From Pollenia angustigena (lineage: Eukaryota > Arthropoda > Insecta > Diptera > Polleniidae), in NCBI GenBank assembly GCA_930367215.1, contig OV884056.1, positions 277,928,067-277,992,066 of the forward strand: DNA of 64,000 nucleotides, written 5' to 3'. Position numbers and translations under genes: made by a program. Shown here one piece after another: positions 11,015 through 22,822 of the stretch. The notes beneath the pieces are model-generated. The model had not been told where the DNA came from. It saw only the letters and a program-made list of their open reading frames with translations, and made no database searches. Position 1 is the stretch's first letter. Each line of letters opens with the position of its first letter.

Positions 11015-13160
11015 CTATAAGGAACAAAGCGCCACCACAAACTGATTCCATTCAGTTCTTTCAGATGCGTTATGTTTAATTTCTCTCCAACTAAGACCAC
11101 TTTGAGTAATCGAACATTCCGGTTGGTGCCTCAATGTGAGCAATGGACGGCCTCTTCTTCTTGTACTACCCTGGGGTGTCCAGTTCATGGCGTGTTTTGC
11201 TATGTCTCCTGTGGGCCTGCGCAACGTATGGCCAATCCAACGTCATTTGCGATTCAATCTAGATTGGCTGTAGATTAGTTCTAGGGACTAAAGTTGCATG
11301 TTCAGAAGGACGGCCCTAATGGTATACCTTCAACATACAACAAAAGCCTATGTATTACCTCCTCGTGGTGGTCCCTGTCAACAACTCTTTGAGATGGCTA
11401 AAATACAAGGCTCTAGTCGAGGCTGGCTAGGAAATGCTAGAGCGAATTCCAAAAGTCTAGCGTCCTTGAATTTATTCAATGAAGTGAAGTATTAACCATA
11501 ATACTTAAGGTTATATGGTATCCTCGGGGATCAGTGCCCATAGGTGCACCCACCACCTGTCTGATCATTGGTTGAGGTATGAGCTTACCTTACCACTGGC
11601 AGTGGTGACTCTTGTAAGTCAAGGGATTTGAATCAGAAAGCCAAAATTTTTGTGAAGTAACACTTTTTGTGGAGGAAAAAGACGTCGACGTTGTAGACAA
11701 CTGGTATGTGAGAAGAGGTGAGAAGGATTGATGTGAGTTGATGGCAAGAAGTGTCGGAAGTGGTGCAGTGTACGTTGATTGTGTGTTGAAAAGTAAGCTT
11801 TCCTGGTCAGATGTAGGATTTATTCGGTAGTGCCGAATTTGGACATCGGAAGGGAAAGTCTGGTAGTCTTCACACATTGGATGTGCACTGCACGGTTGGA
11901 TGGTGTAGTGAGAATTTGAAATGTTCGAACTAGTAACACTGCTCTTGAAAGAGTAGTGCACATGGTTTCGCCCTATGCCATGTGCTCTAAGAGAGAGTGT
12001 GAAAATCCTTATGCATTGGATGTTGCTCTGCACGAGTGTTGAGGATCTTGGTTTGTAGCAGGTTTCTTTCACAAAAGATTAGTGTTGCTGAACAAAGACT
12101 AGGCTTTTTGGTTCAAAAGCTTTTCTTACAATTGATGTCGGTAAGCTGATTACACGAGGTGGCTGAAGGTGCTACCCAAACTAACGCGGTTAGATGTTTT
12201 CCAAATTGCAATTGGAACTAGTGGAGTGGTTCGGTTGCGAGGAGGAAACATCTGTGTCCTGTTACTATTTAACAGGAGCTGTTGACAGAAAACACGCAGC
12301 AAGAGATTAGATAGCTCGAACTTCCTAGCAAGGAGTTTGAATGTTTTCAGTTCTACCAACTGTTAACATATTGCAAGATATGCGAGACTTTGTCAAACAC
12401 TGTACATCGACATTTAGAGTAAAATGTAAAAAACTAAGTGGCTAAAACCCACCGTGCAATTACGTCATAGTACATATATGCATGTCAAACATGGACATTT
12501 GTAGATTAGTTCTACTCCATAGCTGTACGTTTGATATTGTTTCAGGCCAGAATATTCAAAGAATTCTTCGCATAGCATTTATATCACGTGGGGATGCGTT
12601 CCACGTCTCGCTGACATATAGGAGCACGGATTTCAAACAGGTGTTTAACAACTGTATCTGGGTGTTTAAGGAGATTACGGTTGATTTCCATATTTTACTT
12701 TGCATGCCGAATGCTTGATTGTGTTTAGATATTCGGTATACCACATCATTGCTAGAGCCGCCAGTGTATGTAATTATACTACCAAGGTAGCAGAAAGATG
12801 TTACATCATCTAGTTCTACGTTGCGTAGTTTAAACCTGCCAAATTGTATTGCATGCTTTTGCTCTTGGTGTTGTTTAACTTAGGACTATCCTTTGCGGTC
12901 TCAATCTCTATAGACTTAAGTTACGCCACCATATCTCTGTGGCTATGTGACAGCAAGTAGATGTCATCTGCAAACTCGAGGCATTCAAGGCGTTTATTAA
13001 GACCCCATCTTATTCCAACTGAGTTGATTCCAAGCTTGAGTTACATTTCGTATGATCAAGCACAATATTGAACAGCAACGGCGATAATATGCATTCTTAC
13101 CTGAGTTTAAGTCTTCTGTGGATGGAACCCAGCTTGCTCATGCCTGAGCTCCGGCAATAT
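11015..13160 (-). pseudogene. RTE/CFDP2-type non-LTR retrotransposon, 3' part
   Basis: The minus strand, read from about 13160 down, carries the end of a LINE reverse transcriptase. An active-site block reading LEFADDIYLLSHS lies near 12960-13000, then LDDVTSFCYLGSIITY near 12810, then QLLNTCLKSVLLYVSETW near 12600-12650. The extreme C-terminal block (RWIGHTLRRP...NWTPQGSTRRRGRP...GLSWREIK...W..FVVALC) is at 11015-11260. Several stops and frame changes make it a pseudogene. The two parts are separated by a 1.2-kb insertion (11284-12499). The upstream polymerase fingers and any endonuclease are missing, as expected for a 5'-truncated copy. Confidence 0.8.
11284..12499. mobile_element. 1.2-kb insertion in the LINE with a 15-bp target duplication
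   Basis: The 15-mer TGTAGATTAGTTCTA occurs at both edges (11269-11283 and 12500-12514). Removing the insert and one 15-mer rejoins the LINE protein reading (LWSRTNLQ into the RWIGHTLRR block). A duplication this long suggests target-primed reverse transcription, yet neither edge ends in poly(A). The 160-codon minus-strand frame at 11590-12072 has no recognisable domain. The element type is unknown. Confidence 0.75.
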
Positions 13161-13384
13161 AGCCTGGGACAATCTGTTATTTAAAATGTGTGCTATTATT
13201 TTTTTTATTGCACTAAGAATGGTTATACATATGTACCTCTCCAATTTTGACAATCCGTAAGGTCTCCTTTTTAGGGATATTGCCGATAATACCTTCTTTG
13301 AGCTGGGGATCCAATTCGTTTGTGGCCCAGAATGTTATGTTGGTTATAATTGATTTTTTTTTGGTTCTGCGCTCTTTCCAGCAA

Positions 13385-13960
13385 AGATACTTGCAGGCGC
13401 CATTAAATAAGTCCTGGCGAAATAAGTCCCCAAAAATATAGAAGCTAGCTTTCCCTCAACAAATGAAAAATTGGGAATTTAGCATTTGGAATTTGGTATC
13501 TTATTTCATATAAAACAAATCCCCAATTCTAAAAATTAAATAAGCTACCAACGAAATTAAATAATACTCCAATTTTTAGGGACTCATTTCATATGAAGTT
13601 AAGCCCCAGTTTCCAAAATGAAATAAGACCCCAATATAATTTATTTAATTGTACAGTTTTGGTGTTAAGAACCGGCCAATAGATAGCTTGGTTGGCGCTT
13701 CAGCCAGATGCAAGGACTTTCTCCTCTATGGTATAGCAAATACGGGCAAACTAAATTAGCTCTGCATTGTCGGCCTTTGGCCGGGCGTAAGGATTTTCAC
13801 CTCTATGATGTAACAAATCGAAGCCTCTCTGCATAACGGGCGTTTGGCAGGGCGCAATGCCGAATTTTGAAGCTTTTATAAACGAAGCAGGTACCATCCT
13901 TGCGCCTATACTAAGCCCAGCTATGCAGATAAGCTTTAATTAGCGATTTGGAATTAGGGA
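13385..13960. mobile_element. Fragment of the CCCCAA-iterated foldback family
   Basis: Degenerate units of the form GAAATAAGNCCCCAA recur at 13418-13640, followed by a GC-richer middle (CTCTGCATAACGGGCGTTTGG, with CTCCTCTATGGTATAGCAAA-like text) matching the centre of the complete element at 46628-47471. Only one arm is evident, so this is a partial copy. A hammerhead family 2 fragment interrupts it at 13441. Confidence 0.6.
13441..13482 (+). repeat. Hammerhead family 2 fragment starting at the cleavage site
   Basis: GAAGCTAGCTTTCCCTC followed, after an internal deletion of about 27 bases, by GAAAAATTGGGAATTTAGC, matches the minus strand of copy A (646 downward). Its first base is the base immediately 3' of the predicted ribozyme cut in copy A. 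It lies inside the foldback repeat. Confidence 0.6.
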
Positions 13961-15030
13961 TTTTTAGTTAAAAAATTATATATTAAAAATATTTCAGATT
14001 TCTGAGTCTGAATATTTAAACCAAAGTACTTTTCATTTACTATTAACCAAATGACAGTTTTGGCTGTTTACTTTACCTTTTAAAATCTCACAAAAATGTT
14101 TTATGTTTTCAATTACTATTAAACTCATGTTTTATGCACTTGCTTGCGTGATAAAAATTATTATTAAAATTTCACTTTTACACCTGCATCCCTAAGATGA
14201 ATAACACAATTTCAAAAAATTGTCACCGAAAATGTCATTCTTCTTTAAAATTTACAAGCTTAAATTATTTATTTTATTTTAATGGAACATATGAATAACA
14301 CATAAAATTGGCACAGCCAAAAAGTTTTTGTGTAATTTCAATCCCCATTAAAAAGAAAAAAAATTACCTAAAAATCGTAGACTTTCCCTTAATATGGCAC
14401 AATTTAACTTTAACAACAAATATGTCAAGGTGGTTTTATAATTCGTTCTACTTTTCTGCTCGCTCACACAATTCCAGATACACACAAAGATCTAGATACT
14501 TAGGAACATGGAATTAAATATTCTTAATGGAAAGAATAAACAGCAGTAAATAAAGATGAAAAAGCTAATGGCAAAAAGAAACAAAGTCTACTCAAACTAA
14601 AAGTAGGCAGGAAGGAGTGAATAAAACACAATACAAATTCAATGTCTAAGAAATGTCAGTGAGAAAAGTTAGAGTTCTTCAGAATTGAGTTGATGTGAGA
14701 TGTTAATGCATGTACTAGTCGAAACATGTATGAAATACGTATTTACTAGGATTAACTTTTAAGGCCATTAATGTCGACAAGTTTCTTTTATGGTTAGAGA
14801 TTTGTATATGAACGCATAATGCGAGTAAAAATGGCATATTTCATTTTCTAACAGGAAAATGGAAGCAGTAGATTAATTTTGAAAGTTGTTTATAGTTGTT
14901 TAACGTAACTACATTTTTACGAGTAAGTACATAAGGATGTCTTCAAATGAATGTTTAGTATGCTAAAGGTCACAAATTAGAATTGTGCGTACTTTTGCAA
15001 GGTAGTTTGAATCTTTATTCTTACAATTTT
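13961..15030. other. AT-rich stretch, nothing recognised
   Basis: No credible gene, RNA or repeat copy was seen. Confidence 0.45.
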
Positions 15031-15034
15031 ATGC

Positions 15035-15720
15035 AAGAAAAATAAGTAATAGTGTTTAATTTGGCTATGCCGAATCTTTGATACCCTTCACTGAGAATTA
15101 GAATATCTAAGGAGTGGGCTTTTATAGGGGTATATGGTAAGTTATAAGCCAATCCTTATAAAATGTAACTGTGTGACTTCTACTGCAGACCAAATTTTAC
15201 TACTATAGCGTTATTCGTTAAAGTTTATATCGTCCTAAAGTGTTTTCCGAGAGTGGGAATTATTTGCTGCAACATCGTTATAATTCAAAAATATTATTTT
15301 TACAGAAAACGAATTTAAAGTCTCAAATTTAGACAAAAAGTAATGGAAAGAAAATTTTACTCTTCCCTCAAGAGTTGAGTTAATAATACCTTTATGAGAA
15401 ATATTTACAATATCTTCGTTAAAATGATCTACTGTGCATTTGTATATTTGTGATTTTCGACTTATGAAGCTGTTGTAGCAAATGATTTCTAGTCTTATAA
15501 AACTATCACAGAGCGAGATTAATTACAAAATACTAATAATAATTCGTAAAAGTCTTAGGCGTACTAAATTGTTTTCCAAGAGTGGGGTTAATATGGGGTC
15601 TATGGTTAATTATGGATCAATCATTACGAAATTTAGTTGCATGATTTTACATTATATATAACGAGTTTGCGCAAAACTTAATAATCAAAAAAATCTTCAA
15701 GTTTTATTCAAGATTGTCGT
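15035..15720 (+). mobile_element. H2 Helitron/DINE-like repeat, partial copy
   Basis: Begins AATAAGTAATAGTGTTTAA with the dyad TTTGGCTATGCCGAA and GATACCCTTCACTGAG, as at 26985. It then carries degenerate units with GTGTTTTCCRAGAGTGGG and TATGGTTAATTATGGATCAA. The 3' end is not clear. Confidence 0.55.
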
Positions 15721-16359
15721 TCACAACGTTTTTTTAGTGATAATGCAAGAAAACTGCGTTACTCACTTATCTAGTGATACTGCAATAATAATGGGCATGC
15801 CTTTAATGTTATTTAAAACTTAATACACTTTTTGATAAGAAAATAAAGTGGAGCAATAGTTTTGAACTAAAATGTTTTATGCTCACTTTAATGATAATGC
15901 AAAAGTAGTGCAAATTGTCCAGGTCTGGTGATATCTCTTGCCCACTCTGGGTACTGGTAACCGTAGTAATAATTAGGATATTATTGCCTAAAGGAGTGTT
16001 AACTAATTGGTGTATATGCCGTTATAAAGAGAGTGTGTTGAAGACACGTTTTAACAACATCGATCCAATTACTAAAACAACAGTTTATGATTGTGGGATT
16101 TGAAGCTATTGACATATTCCCATTTATTAATTTTTATTTATCAATGCAACTTTTGATGTCTTTAACGATAAATTAGGCGCATTACAAAAAAGTTATGTCC
16201 TTAAGTACCGGAAAAAGGGGTCGAAAATTACACTTGAAAAATACGCTGTACCAAAAAAGCTTGCGGTCCATAATTACCACAACCATATTTAAACATGAGC
16301 AATATTATATACGAAGTAGTGTGTCTTTGAATGTATTCATTTATTTTATTTTACTTTTT
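15721..16359. other. AT-rich stretch, nothing recognised
   Basis: No gene or repeat copy was recognised. Confidence 0.4.
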
Positions 16360-16374
16360 TTTTTTTTTTGAAAC

Positions 16375-16540
16375 AAAAAATTATATCGATACCTTTCCAT
16401 AAGAATGTATTAAGCGACATTTCTAAAATTGTGTAGGAAACGAAAAAAAACGTCGCATTTAGTTATTTATTTTTCGGATTTTATTGAAAGGAACATATTA
16501 AGAAAGCTATTTTCAGAATACAAAACATATTTAAAAATGT
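16375..16540 (+). repeat. Dispersed repeat, inverted relative to 22645-22795
   Basis: About 160 bp, from ATATCGATACCTT through GTATTAAGCGACATTTC, AATTGTGTAGGAAACG, TTTCGGATTTTATTGAAAGG to TTTTCAGAATACAAAACAT, are present in reverse complement at 22645-22795 with few differences. Probably remnants of one unidentified transposon. A short frame here (16429-16611) shows no known domain. Confidence 0.7.
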
Positions 16541-16924
16541 GGCTTAGCATAATTTCTTTGGCGGATAATACAAATTACAGGGTGCAACATTATTCCAGTG
16601 AGAAAACTTGACGGTTGATACAATTTTATTTTCACTCTAGTTTCCTTTGCATGCATGATAGGGCAGCGAAACCCAGGCCAAAATATGTTTTTACTTTAAG
16701 TATTTTTAATAATTTCTAATAAGTTTGTATAAATATAAATAATTTTAATTTTATTTAATTTTATTCAATGTTTTTGTTCCTTTTTTTTAAATTTTTTTTG
16801 ATCCTTAAAATTTTGAAATTTTTTCACACTTCTTTTAAATTAAATTGTTTTAAGTTGTTTTACTATAACTTCTTCTAGTTCCATACTATAATTATAAGAT
16901 GTATGTCTTGTTGTATGGAAATAC

Positions 16925-16948
16925 AGATAAATAAATAAATAAATAAAA
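16925..16948. repeat. (AAAT)n microsatellite
   Basis: About five perfect ATAA units in a row. Confidence 0.85.
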
Positions 16949-16949
16949 A

Positions 16950-18110
16950 TATTTTGCCAATACACTGCAGTAGTTGTAAAACGAATTAAACCATATTTCG
17001 ACAGCTCAATTCTAAAGCACCCTATGTCGACTAAGCATGTTTTTAATATTTTAATGTTCTTAAGTTAAGTATTAAAAAAAAAAAATTAAATTTGGTGTGG
17101 ACCGGCTGATCTCATCAAAAGTTATAAACAAAAACTACTTAACATTCAACTACATGTTAAAAAAAATCCAATTCCAAAATATTGTAAGTCTACTTAGCAT
17201 TCTTTGGTTTTGAACCTTTTCAATTTGATAAAATGTTAAGTAAATTTAACATTATTATATGTAATGAAGCCCACACTGCCACACGTGCGACAAGGATCTT
17301 AACGTCACCCACATCCTAGACGAATGAATGCATCAGCTGTAACACTGCCCGTGTTCTCCTTCTCCGGAACTTATCCGATACGAACATTAAACTTATATAT
17401 AAATGTATATTAAATATTATCATGCTTAATAAAATCAAATTATCTATTAACCTCCAGGCCGAAAGCCATAGCTGCTAGTTCACTTACCTCTTTTAATTAG
17501 TATAATTGATTGTCTTTTTATTACTAATAAATAAATATATATATGTAATGGAAATTTTTTTTGTGCTGTGTTTTCTATGTAAATTTTTATTGAGCAACGC
17601 ACTACTTTTTGCACCTCCCAGTGTTTTTAGCAGAGTTTCCCCTAACTGGGAAAACTTGTTTGAAATGTATGTTTACCCGATAACTTACACTCGTACTTGA
17701 TACAGTTTTCATAATAAACTAACATATACTTCTTTAAATTCGATAGCGCAAAAATTTTTTATTAAATTTTAAATAAATAAAGTAAAATAATTAAAGTTCT
17801 CCCTTTAATTGTTAAAGAGATATCGCTCGTAAAATTTAAGAGCTTTTCCTGCAAAACTCACTTTTTCGACTTAGCATGTTTTGGAATTTATTTGTCGATT
17901 TATACGCAATCCACCAAAGTGATGGGTCTTAAATTACCTCCCTTCTAACATGTCTGTGAAACGAACAAATCTCATAAAGGTTTTGATATCTAGATAATAT
18001 TCGGCACAAATATTCCTATATGAATCTGAACCTAATGACATGCTTTAATTTATGATATATGATCGCTGATGGGTTGCAAATAGTGTCCGCTCTCAAAAAT
18101 GTGTCTCTAA
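16950..18110. other. AT-rich stretch, nothing recognised
   Basis: No credible coding sequence, RNA or recognised repeat was seen. Confidence 0.4.
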
Positions 18111-18114
18111 ATCT

Positions 18115-18170
18115 ATGATGTAGGGTATCATATGGTCAAGTTTGACCGACTATTTCTTAATTGTTTTTGA
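18115..18170 (-). repeat. 5' fragment of an H1 repeat
   Basis: TAGGGTATCATATGGTCAAG and GACCGACTAT match, inverted, the first 60 bases of the H1 copies at 1008 and 33205. Confidence 0.6.
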
Positions 18171-18279
18171 TAACTAAATTGCGAATGCTCAACAGGATAG
18201 TTATCGTCCAGACTTGCTATTTTTTGGTGCAACTTTTTTTAATTCTATATTTTGATCTTGTTGTTTTTATATTTTATAT

Positions 18280-19225
18280 TAGCTGACTCGACAGACGTTG
18301 TCCTGTCCAAATTAGGAGAAATGTTTGCGTTCGATTTTTAAAATCCGTTAAAAAGATTCGAACATTTGAAAGAAAAATTATTCAAATCGATGGAGCCGTT
18401 TTCTGATTTTAGGTAAATCGAAAAAAGTGGGCGTTAAAGTGAGTGGGGCAAAATTTTCTTTCCGTAAAAACCTAAGTTGGACCATGGCGATGATTTTAAA
18501 GAAAAAATCGTCCAAATCGGTCAAGCCGTTCTCAAGTTATGCGCTTAATAGGAAAAGTGGGCGTAAATATAGGCGTGGTACATTTTTCTTTCGATGAAAA
18601 CGTAAAATGGATTAATACGAGCACTTAAATGAAAAATTAGTCAAATCGATGGAGCCGTTTTTGGATTTAAGGTAAATCGAAAAAAGTGGGCGGGGCAAAA
18701 TTTTCTTTCTGTAAAAACCTAAGTTGGATCATGGCAATCATTTTAAAGAAAAATCGTCCAAATCGGTCAAGCTGTTCTCAAGTTATGCGCTTAATAGAAA
18801 AAGTGGTCGTAAAAATAGGCGTGGTACATTTTTCTTTCGATGAAAACTTAAAATGGATTAATACGAACATTTGAAAGAAAAATTTGTCAAATCGATGGAG
18901 CTGTTTTCTGATTTGAGGTTATTCGAAAAAAGTGGGCGTAAAAGTGGGCGGGGCAAAATTTTGTTTTCGTATAAATATATGTTGAACCATGTCGATCATT
19001 TTAAAGAAAAAATCTTCAAAATTATATAGATGTCATTGGTGGTGCAATATGAACATTGGATTTTGCCACGCCCCTCCGCCCGCAGACCGAAATTCAAAAA
19101 TCAGACTTCACAGTGTCACCCGCCTGAATATTCTGAAGATTCCCTGAAAATTTCATCAAAATCGGCCCAGCCGTTTTGGAGTCCATACGTTACATACATA
19201 CATTTTATATATATAGAAGAATATA
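18280..19225 (+). mobile_element. Dispersed insect repeat with tandem 255-bp units
   Basis: Starts near TTAGCTGACTCGACAGACG and ends with the CAGCCGTTTTGGAGTCC...CATACATACATTTTATATA type of end. Both are motifs I know from widespread insect interspersed repeats. The interior is an array of 2.6 units whose starts are near 18354, 18619 and 18865 (landmarks GATGGAGCCGTTTT, GTGGGCGGGGCAAAATTTTC, TCAAGTTATGCGCTTAATAG, GGCGTGGTACATTTTTCTTT). It contains no plausible ORF. The class is not determined. Confidence 0.6.
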
Positions 19226-19953
19226 AATACAAATACATCAACAGCCAAGTTCAAGTTGAAAAGTTATAGATTTAAGAAACAAAACAGAATTCTCACCAGT
19301 GAACTTGAGAATTGCCGCAACAAATGTAGCAAGTCTGGACGATGATAAATGTTATCAAAGCTCTTGCGAAATATGGAAAAACTTTCCCTGATTAATTAAG
19401 TGCAATGACGGGGTTTTTATTATTTATTATTGTATTAAAATCATGACATTTAAACATTTAATGTAATTTGTTTCATGTTTATGTGAAGTTCGTATTAGGT
19501 TTCTAATTACTTGTATAAGAAATTATATTCTCTAATAACCCAGAGGTAAATATTGAAAGTATAGCAAGTGGCAGCGCTTTTAGAAGGCCTCTATATCCGT
19601 TTCTATAAGATTCGTTTCTTGTGATATCCCATTATTAGAAATATGCCTTCAAAAGGCTTCTGTCTGCTAAATATGGCCTTATATTAGGCGTCTTTACACA
19701 TTCTCTTACCGTTGACATACGAGTATGTTCATTAAAATTAAATGTAAAAATTCCTAATATAACACACACATAGGAATACATTAAATGTACTTATTTTGTT
19801 CAAAAAATACACATATATACACATGTATGTCATAATTATTATTAATTGAAGACTAGTACATTTAACACTTACGAAATATGTAAGTCTTGCTTTAACAAAA
19901 ATATAAATAGAATATACGAAAAATTTATTTGGAAAAATTAAAGAAAAACTTAC

Positions 19954-20125
19954 GTGCGGATTTGATTTTAAGTAACGCCAATTTTCACCTGTCGTATACC
20001 AACCAGAACATATGGGTAGAAATGATAAAAGAGCAGGCGCCAACCACACAATAATCAGCATAATAAACACTCGCCGGTACGTCATAATTAAAGGATAATC
20101 CAATGGCTGGACAATGGCATAATAT
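19954..20125 (-). CDS. Octbeta2R: Octopamine beta receptor, exon with TM4
   Basis: This minus-strand exon follows a clean acceptor (polypyrimidine then GCAG|ATATTATGCC at 20126/20125) and ends at a consensus donor (CAC|GTAAGT at 19954/19953). Its first base completes the Arg codon split by the preceding intron, restoring the DRY motif at the end of TM3. The 57 codons cover the second intracellular loop (YYAIVQPLDYPLIM), TM4 (VFIMLIIVWLAPALLSFLP) and part of the second extracellular loop (CSGWYTT...). This class of G-protein-coupled receptor binds octopamine at the plasma membrane and raises cAMP. The QPLDYP wording points to Octbeta2R rather than beta1 or beta3, but only a search could settle the paralogue. 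The exon ends in phase 0. The next exon is not recognisable in this window. Confidence 0.9.
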
Positions 20126-21374
20126 CTGCAAATTAAACGAGAGTGAAAAAAATAAAAACGAAACATTTGGCAATGGTAAAAATATTATAATTAATCCTTA
20201 ATGGGCAGCAAAAAATTTGATTTGATTGAATAAAGAGAAAATAATTTTTGAAAGCTTTAAAACTTTAAGGGTGGGTTTTTAACATGGAGATTCGAGATTT
20301 AGTCATCTTAAATCTGGGTTTTTAGTTTTAAGACGAGGATTAATTACTTTTATTTGCAAGTTTAAGCGGCCAATGTTAGTGGTTTAAACTTAATGAACAA
20401 ATGTCAACCCATACACATGTATAACAAAAGCAGCTATTAAAATACATAGAAAATACATAAAATAATTTTTTTTTTAGAAAACAGAAAAATGAATTATTTT
20501 AGTAAAGTTGAACACCTCAGTGATTCTGAAACATATTAAAACCAAAATAAAACAAATTAAGAATTGATTTTTTTTTTATAAGAATTAAAAGGGCGAAATT
20601 TCTTTTACTTCTGTATAAAATGAAAAGTGCATTGATAAAAAGTTTCCATTTGTTGTTATTCAGTATGGCAATGCTGCGAGGTTTAAACTACCTCTTAATA
20701 ACGACAAACACAATTAGTACTCAATTAAATTTATTCTCAGATTAATAAATTATAGTTTGTCGCTAAAATTAAACTCGATGTTAAAAACCAACTATATACC
20801 GTGTTCAGATATACCTTTTTTTATCGAGTCAATATTCGGTTAATTGACATAATTATCTTTATGTTCACATATACACAATTTAGGTAACTCAATTTGTATT
20901 ACTTCTTCATACAACATTTAATGTAAACAAAAATGTACATGATTAAGAAAATGTAAACAACTTTTGACAACTTTTGAAGGAATAAACATCTGGCTTTTGC
21001 GCAGACCTAATGGATGGGCCATTTTTTTGTTGTAATTTCAGTTGCCAAATGTCAAAACACTGTTTAGTAAGTTGTGTTTTGCTTAATAATTGCACTTGTT
21101 ACAGTGTCGCATTTTAACTTTACTCAATATTTATTGCAATTTCGTATTAATAGTAACTAAATTGCGATTTTGTATGGATAATTGAGCTCAATGGCATTTA
21201 TTGCGTAAAACTCAATTAAGGTGCATATCTAAGCACGGTATAAGTGTATTTATATACCGGCTAAAAGTGTTTATTTATTGTTAAATAATAACCAGATTTG
21301 AATGTAATATTATTTAAATATTGTTGGTCTCCTAAGGGTTAATTATTTATTTACTGTAGTTTTTCATTACTCAC
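20126..21374 (-). other. Intron of the octopamine receptor gene (1249 nt)
   Basis: Bounded by GTGAGT at 21374-21369 and GCAG ending at 20126 on the minus strand. It contains a MITE at 20796-21242 and otherwise AT-rich sequence. Confidence 0.85.
20796..21242. mobile_element. MITE inside the receptor intron
   Basis: Inverted ends ACCGTGTTCAGATATACC and the complement of ACCGTGCTTAGATATGC lie next to TA on both sides, consistent with a Tc1/mariner-type TA duplication. The arms also share AATTGAGTT-like subterminal text. It is non-coding. Confidence 0.55.
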
Positions 21375-21572
21375 CTATCCACTGAGATACAACATAAATG
21401 CATTATACTGGCTGTTGAAAAATATACATCAAAACTATTCCACATATCACACATTATTGAACCAAACATCCATTTACCGGATATTTCAACGGAAGCATTA
21501 AAGGTCATGGCACATAGAGCAACCAACATATCCGCCACTGCCAGTGAAACCACAAAATAATTGGTGATAATA
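21375..21572 (-). CDS. Octbeta2R: Octopamine beta receptor, exon with TM2 and TM3
   Basis: The exon opens after a strong acceptor (TTTTGCAG|T at 21573/21572) and closes at ATAG|GTGAGT (21375/21374), splitting the Arg codon of the DRY motif. It encodes 65 full codons: TM2 ([19 protein letters not shown] with the conserved Asp), the first extracellular loop (ISGKWMFG), the conserved disulfide Cys (MCDMW) and TM3 ([20 protein letters not shown]), whose Asp in DVYFST is the amine-binding residue of biogenic amine receptors. No signature residue is missing. Upstream exons (N-terminus and TM1) and downstream exons (TM5-TM7) are not seen here, so the gene extends beyond the window. Confidence 0.92.
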
Positions 21573-22640
21573 CTGCAAAATATAACAAAAGAGAAAACAA
21601 TATAATAAAAAACAGTAGTACAAAGTTTATAAAATGAGTCAAAAGTTCAAGTTTAATTGTTGAAGTTTTACAAAATTTAATGAATTTTTACAAAAAATGA
21701 TTTTGCTGTGCAGGAAATATAAATTTTGCTATTTGTTTTTAAAGAAATTAATACAATTTAGAGATAATGTACTTAACCATGACCATATCAAATGTCTTAA
21801 ATATTTACAAATCGATTTAGTAAATGATTTTCATAGACATTTTCTTCATATTTGCAATGTAATTAGTTAAATAAAAAACAAAGTTATACTGTTGTTATTT
21901 AGGATTTAGTTGCACTCTCGCATGTTGCACACAAACACACACACACCTATACAAGCGGTAAAGAACAACTAAGGCCCTACCCTTATGTGAATGTGCTGTC
22001 TTAAGCACCTGTTTGAATACGTAAACATATTGAACTTAAGGAAACTTTTTGTTATGTTTTATAAAACTGTCATTACCTAAAGCAAAGTGCGAAGGTGTAA
22101 GGAAATGTAAGGTTAGGTAGAAATGACAGCCAGTATCCATCTGCACACTTATACCTAATAATCAATTATGATATCATGGAGTTTCCCTAAACCAAACACC
22201 CATAACAGAACCAACACTAGCTTCCCACGAAGTTTTAAATGTACTCCAGTTCAACATCAGAGACGTTTTACGGTTTATCAAAGGTGGCGGAAACCATTTC
22301 AGACAGCCGTCTTCCCACCAGTACAGGACAGTGACAGAGAAGGTATTCTACGTTTTTCTTCTCGTATTCATAGTATCTGGCTCCCAGGCGCTGTGCATGT
22401 CTGCATATATGCGCTGAATAATGCGCTTTATATGTCAAAAATATATTGCTTCAAAGTGGGAACTCGCCATATAAAATTCATGTCTTCCGTAAGCGCAATG
22501 GTAAGCGAAACTTTTATGTTTCTCCCTTACAAACCAATTTCGTTGGAAGCTCCATTTTTATTGGGATTATCTTTTAATTAAAGTATTAGAGTTATTTCAT
22601 AAAATGTTTTAATCACTTTTTTGGAAAAATAGCTCTTTGT
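21573..22640. other. Probable upstream intron of the receptor; no gene recognised
   Basis: AT-rich. It includes a short CA-rich run near 21930. The 137-codon plus-strand frame at 22168-22581 shows no recognisable domain and is treated as chance. Confidence 0.45.
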
Positions 22641-22644
22641 TAAA

Positions 22645-22795
22645 TATGTTTTGTATTCTGAAAATCGCTTTCCAAATATGTTCCTTTCAATAAAATCCGA
22701 AAAATTAATAACTAAATGAGACGTTTTTTTTCGTTTCCTACACAATTTTAGAAATGTCGCTTAATACATTATTATGGGAAGGTATCGATATGAAC
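22645..22795 (-). repeat. Dispersed repeat, inverted copy of 16375-16540
   Basis: Matches the reverse complement of 16375-16540 through landmarks CCTTTCAATAAAATCCG, CGTTTCCTACACAATTTTAG and GAAATGTCGCTTAATAC. Confidence 0.7.
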
Positions 22796-22822
22796 TGTAT
22801 ATCGATATTGATATTTGATATA

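Noticed and set aside
11590..12072. 160-codon minus-strand ORF
   Set aside because: No domain recognised. It lies in an insertion of unknown type, and low-complexity Ser/Thr-rich content fits chance.
19738..19953. Reading the receptor ORF on beyond 19954 as protein
   Set aside because: A consensus donor (CAC|GTAAGT) ends the exon. The sequence beyond is AT-rich intron with no receptor similarity.
22168..22581. 137-codon plus-strand ORF upstream of the receptor exons
   Set aside because: No recognisable domain and on the strand opposite to the receptor gene.
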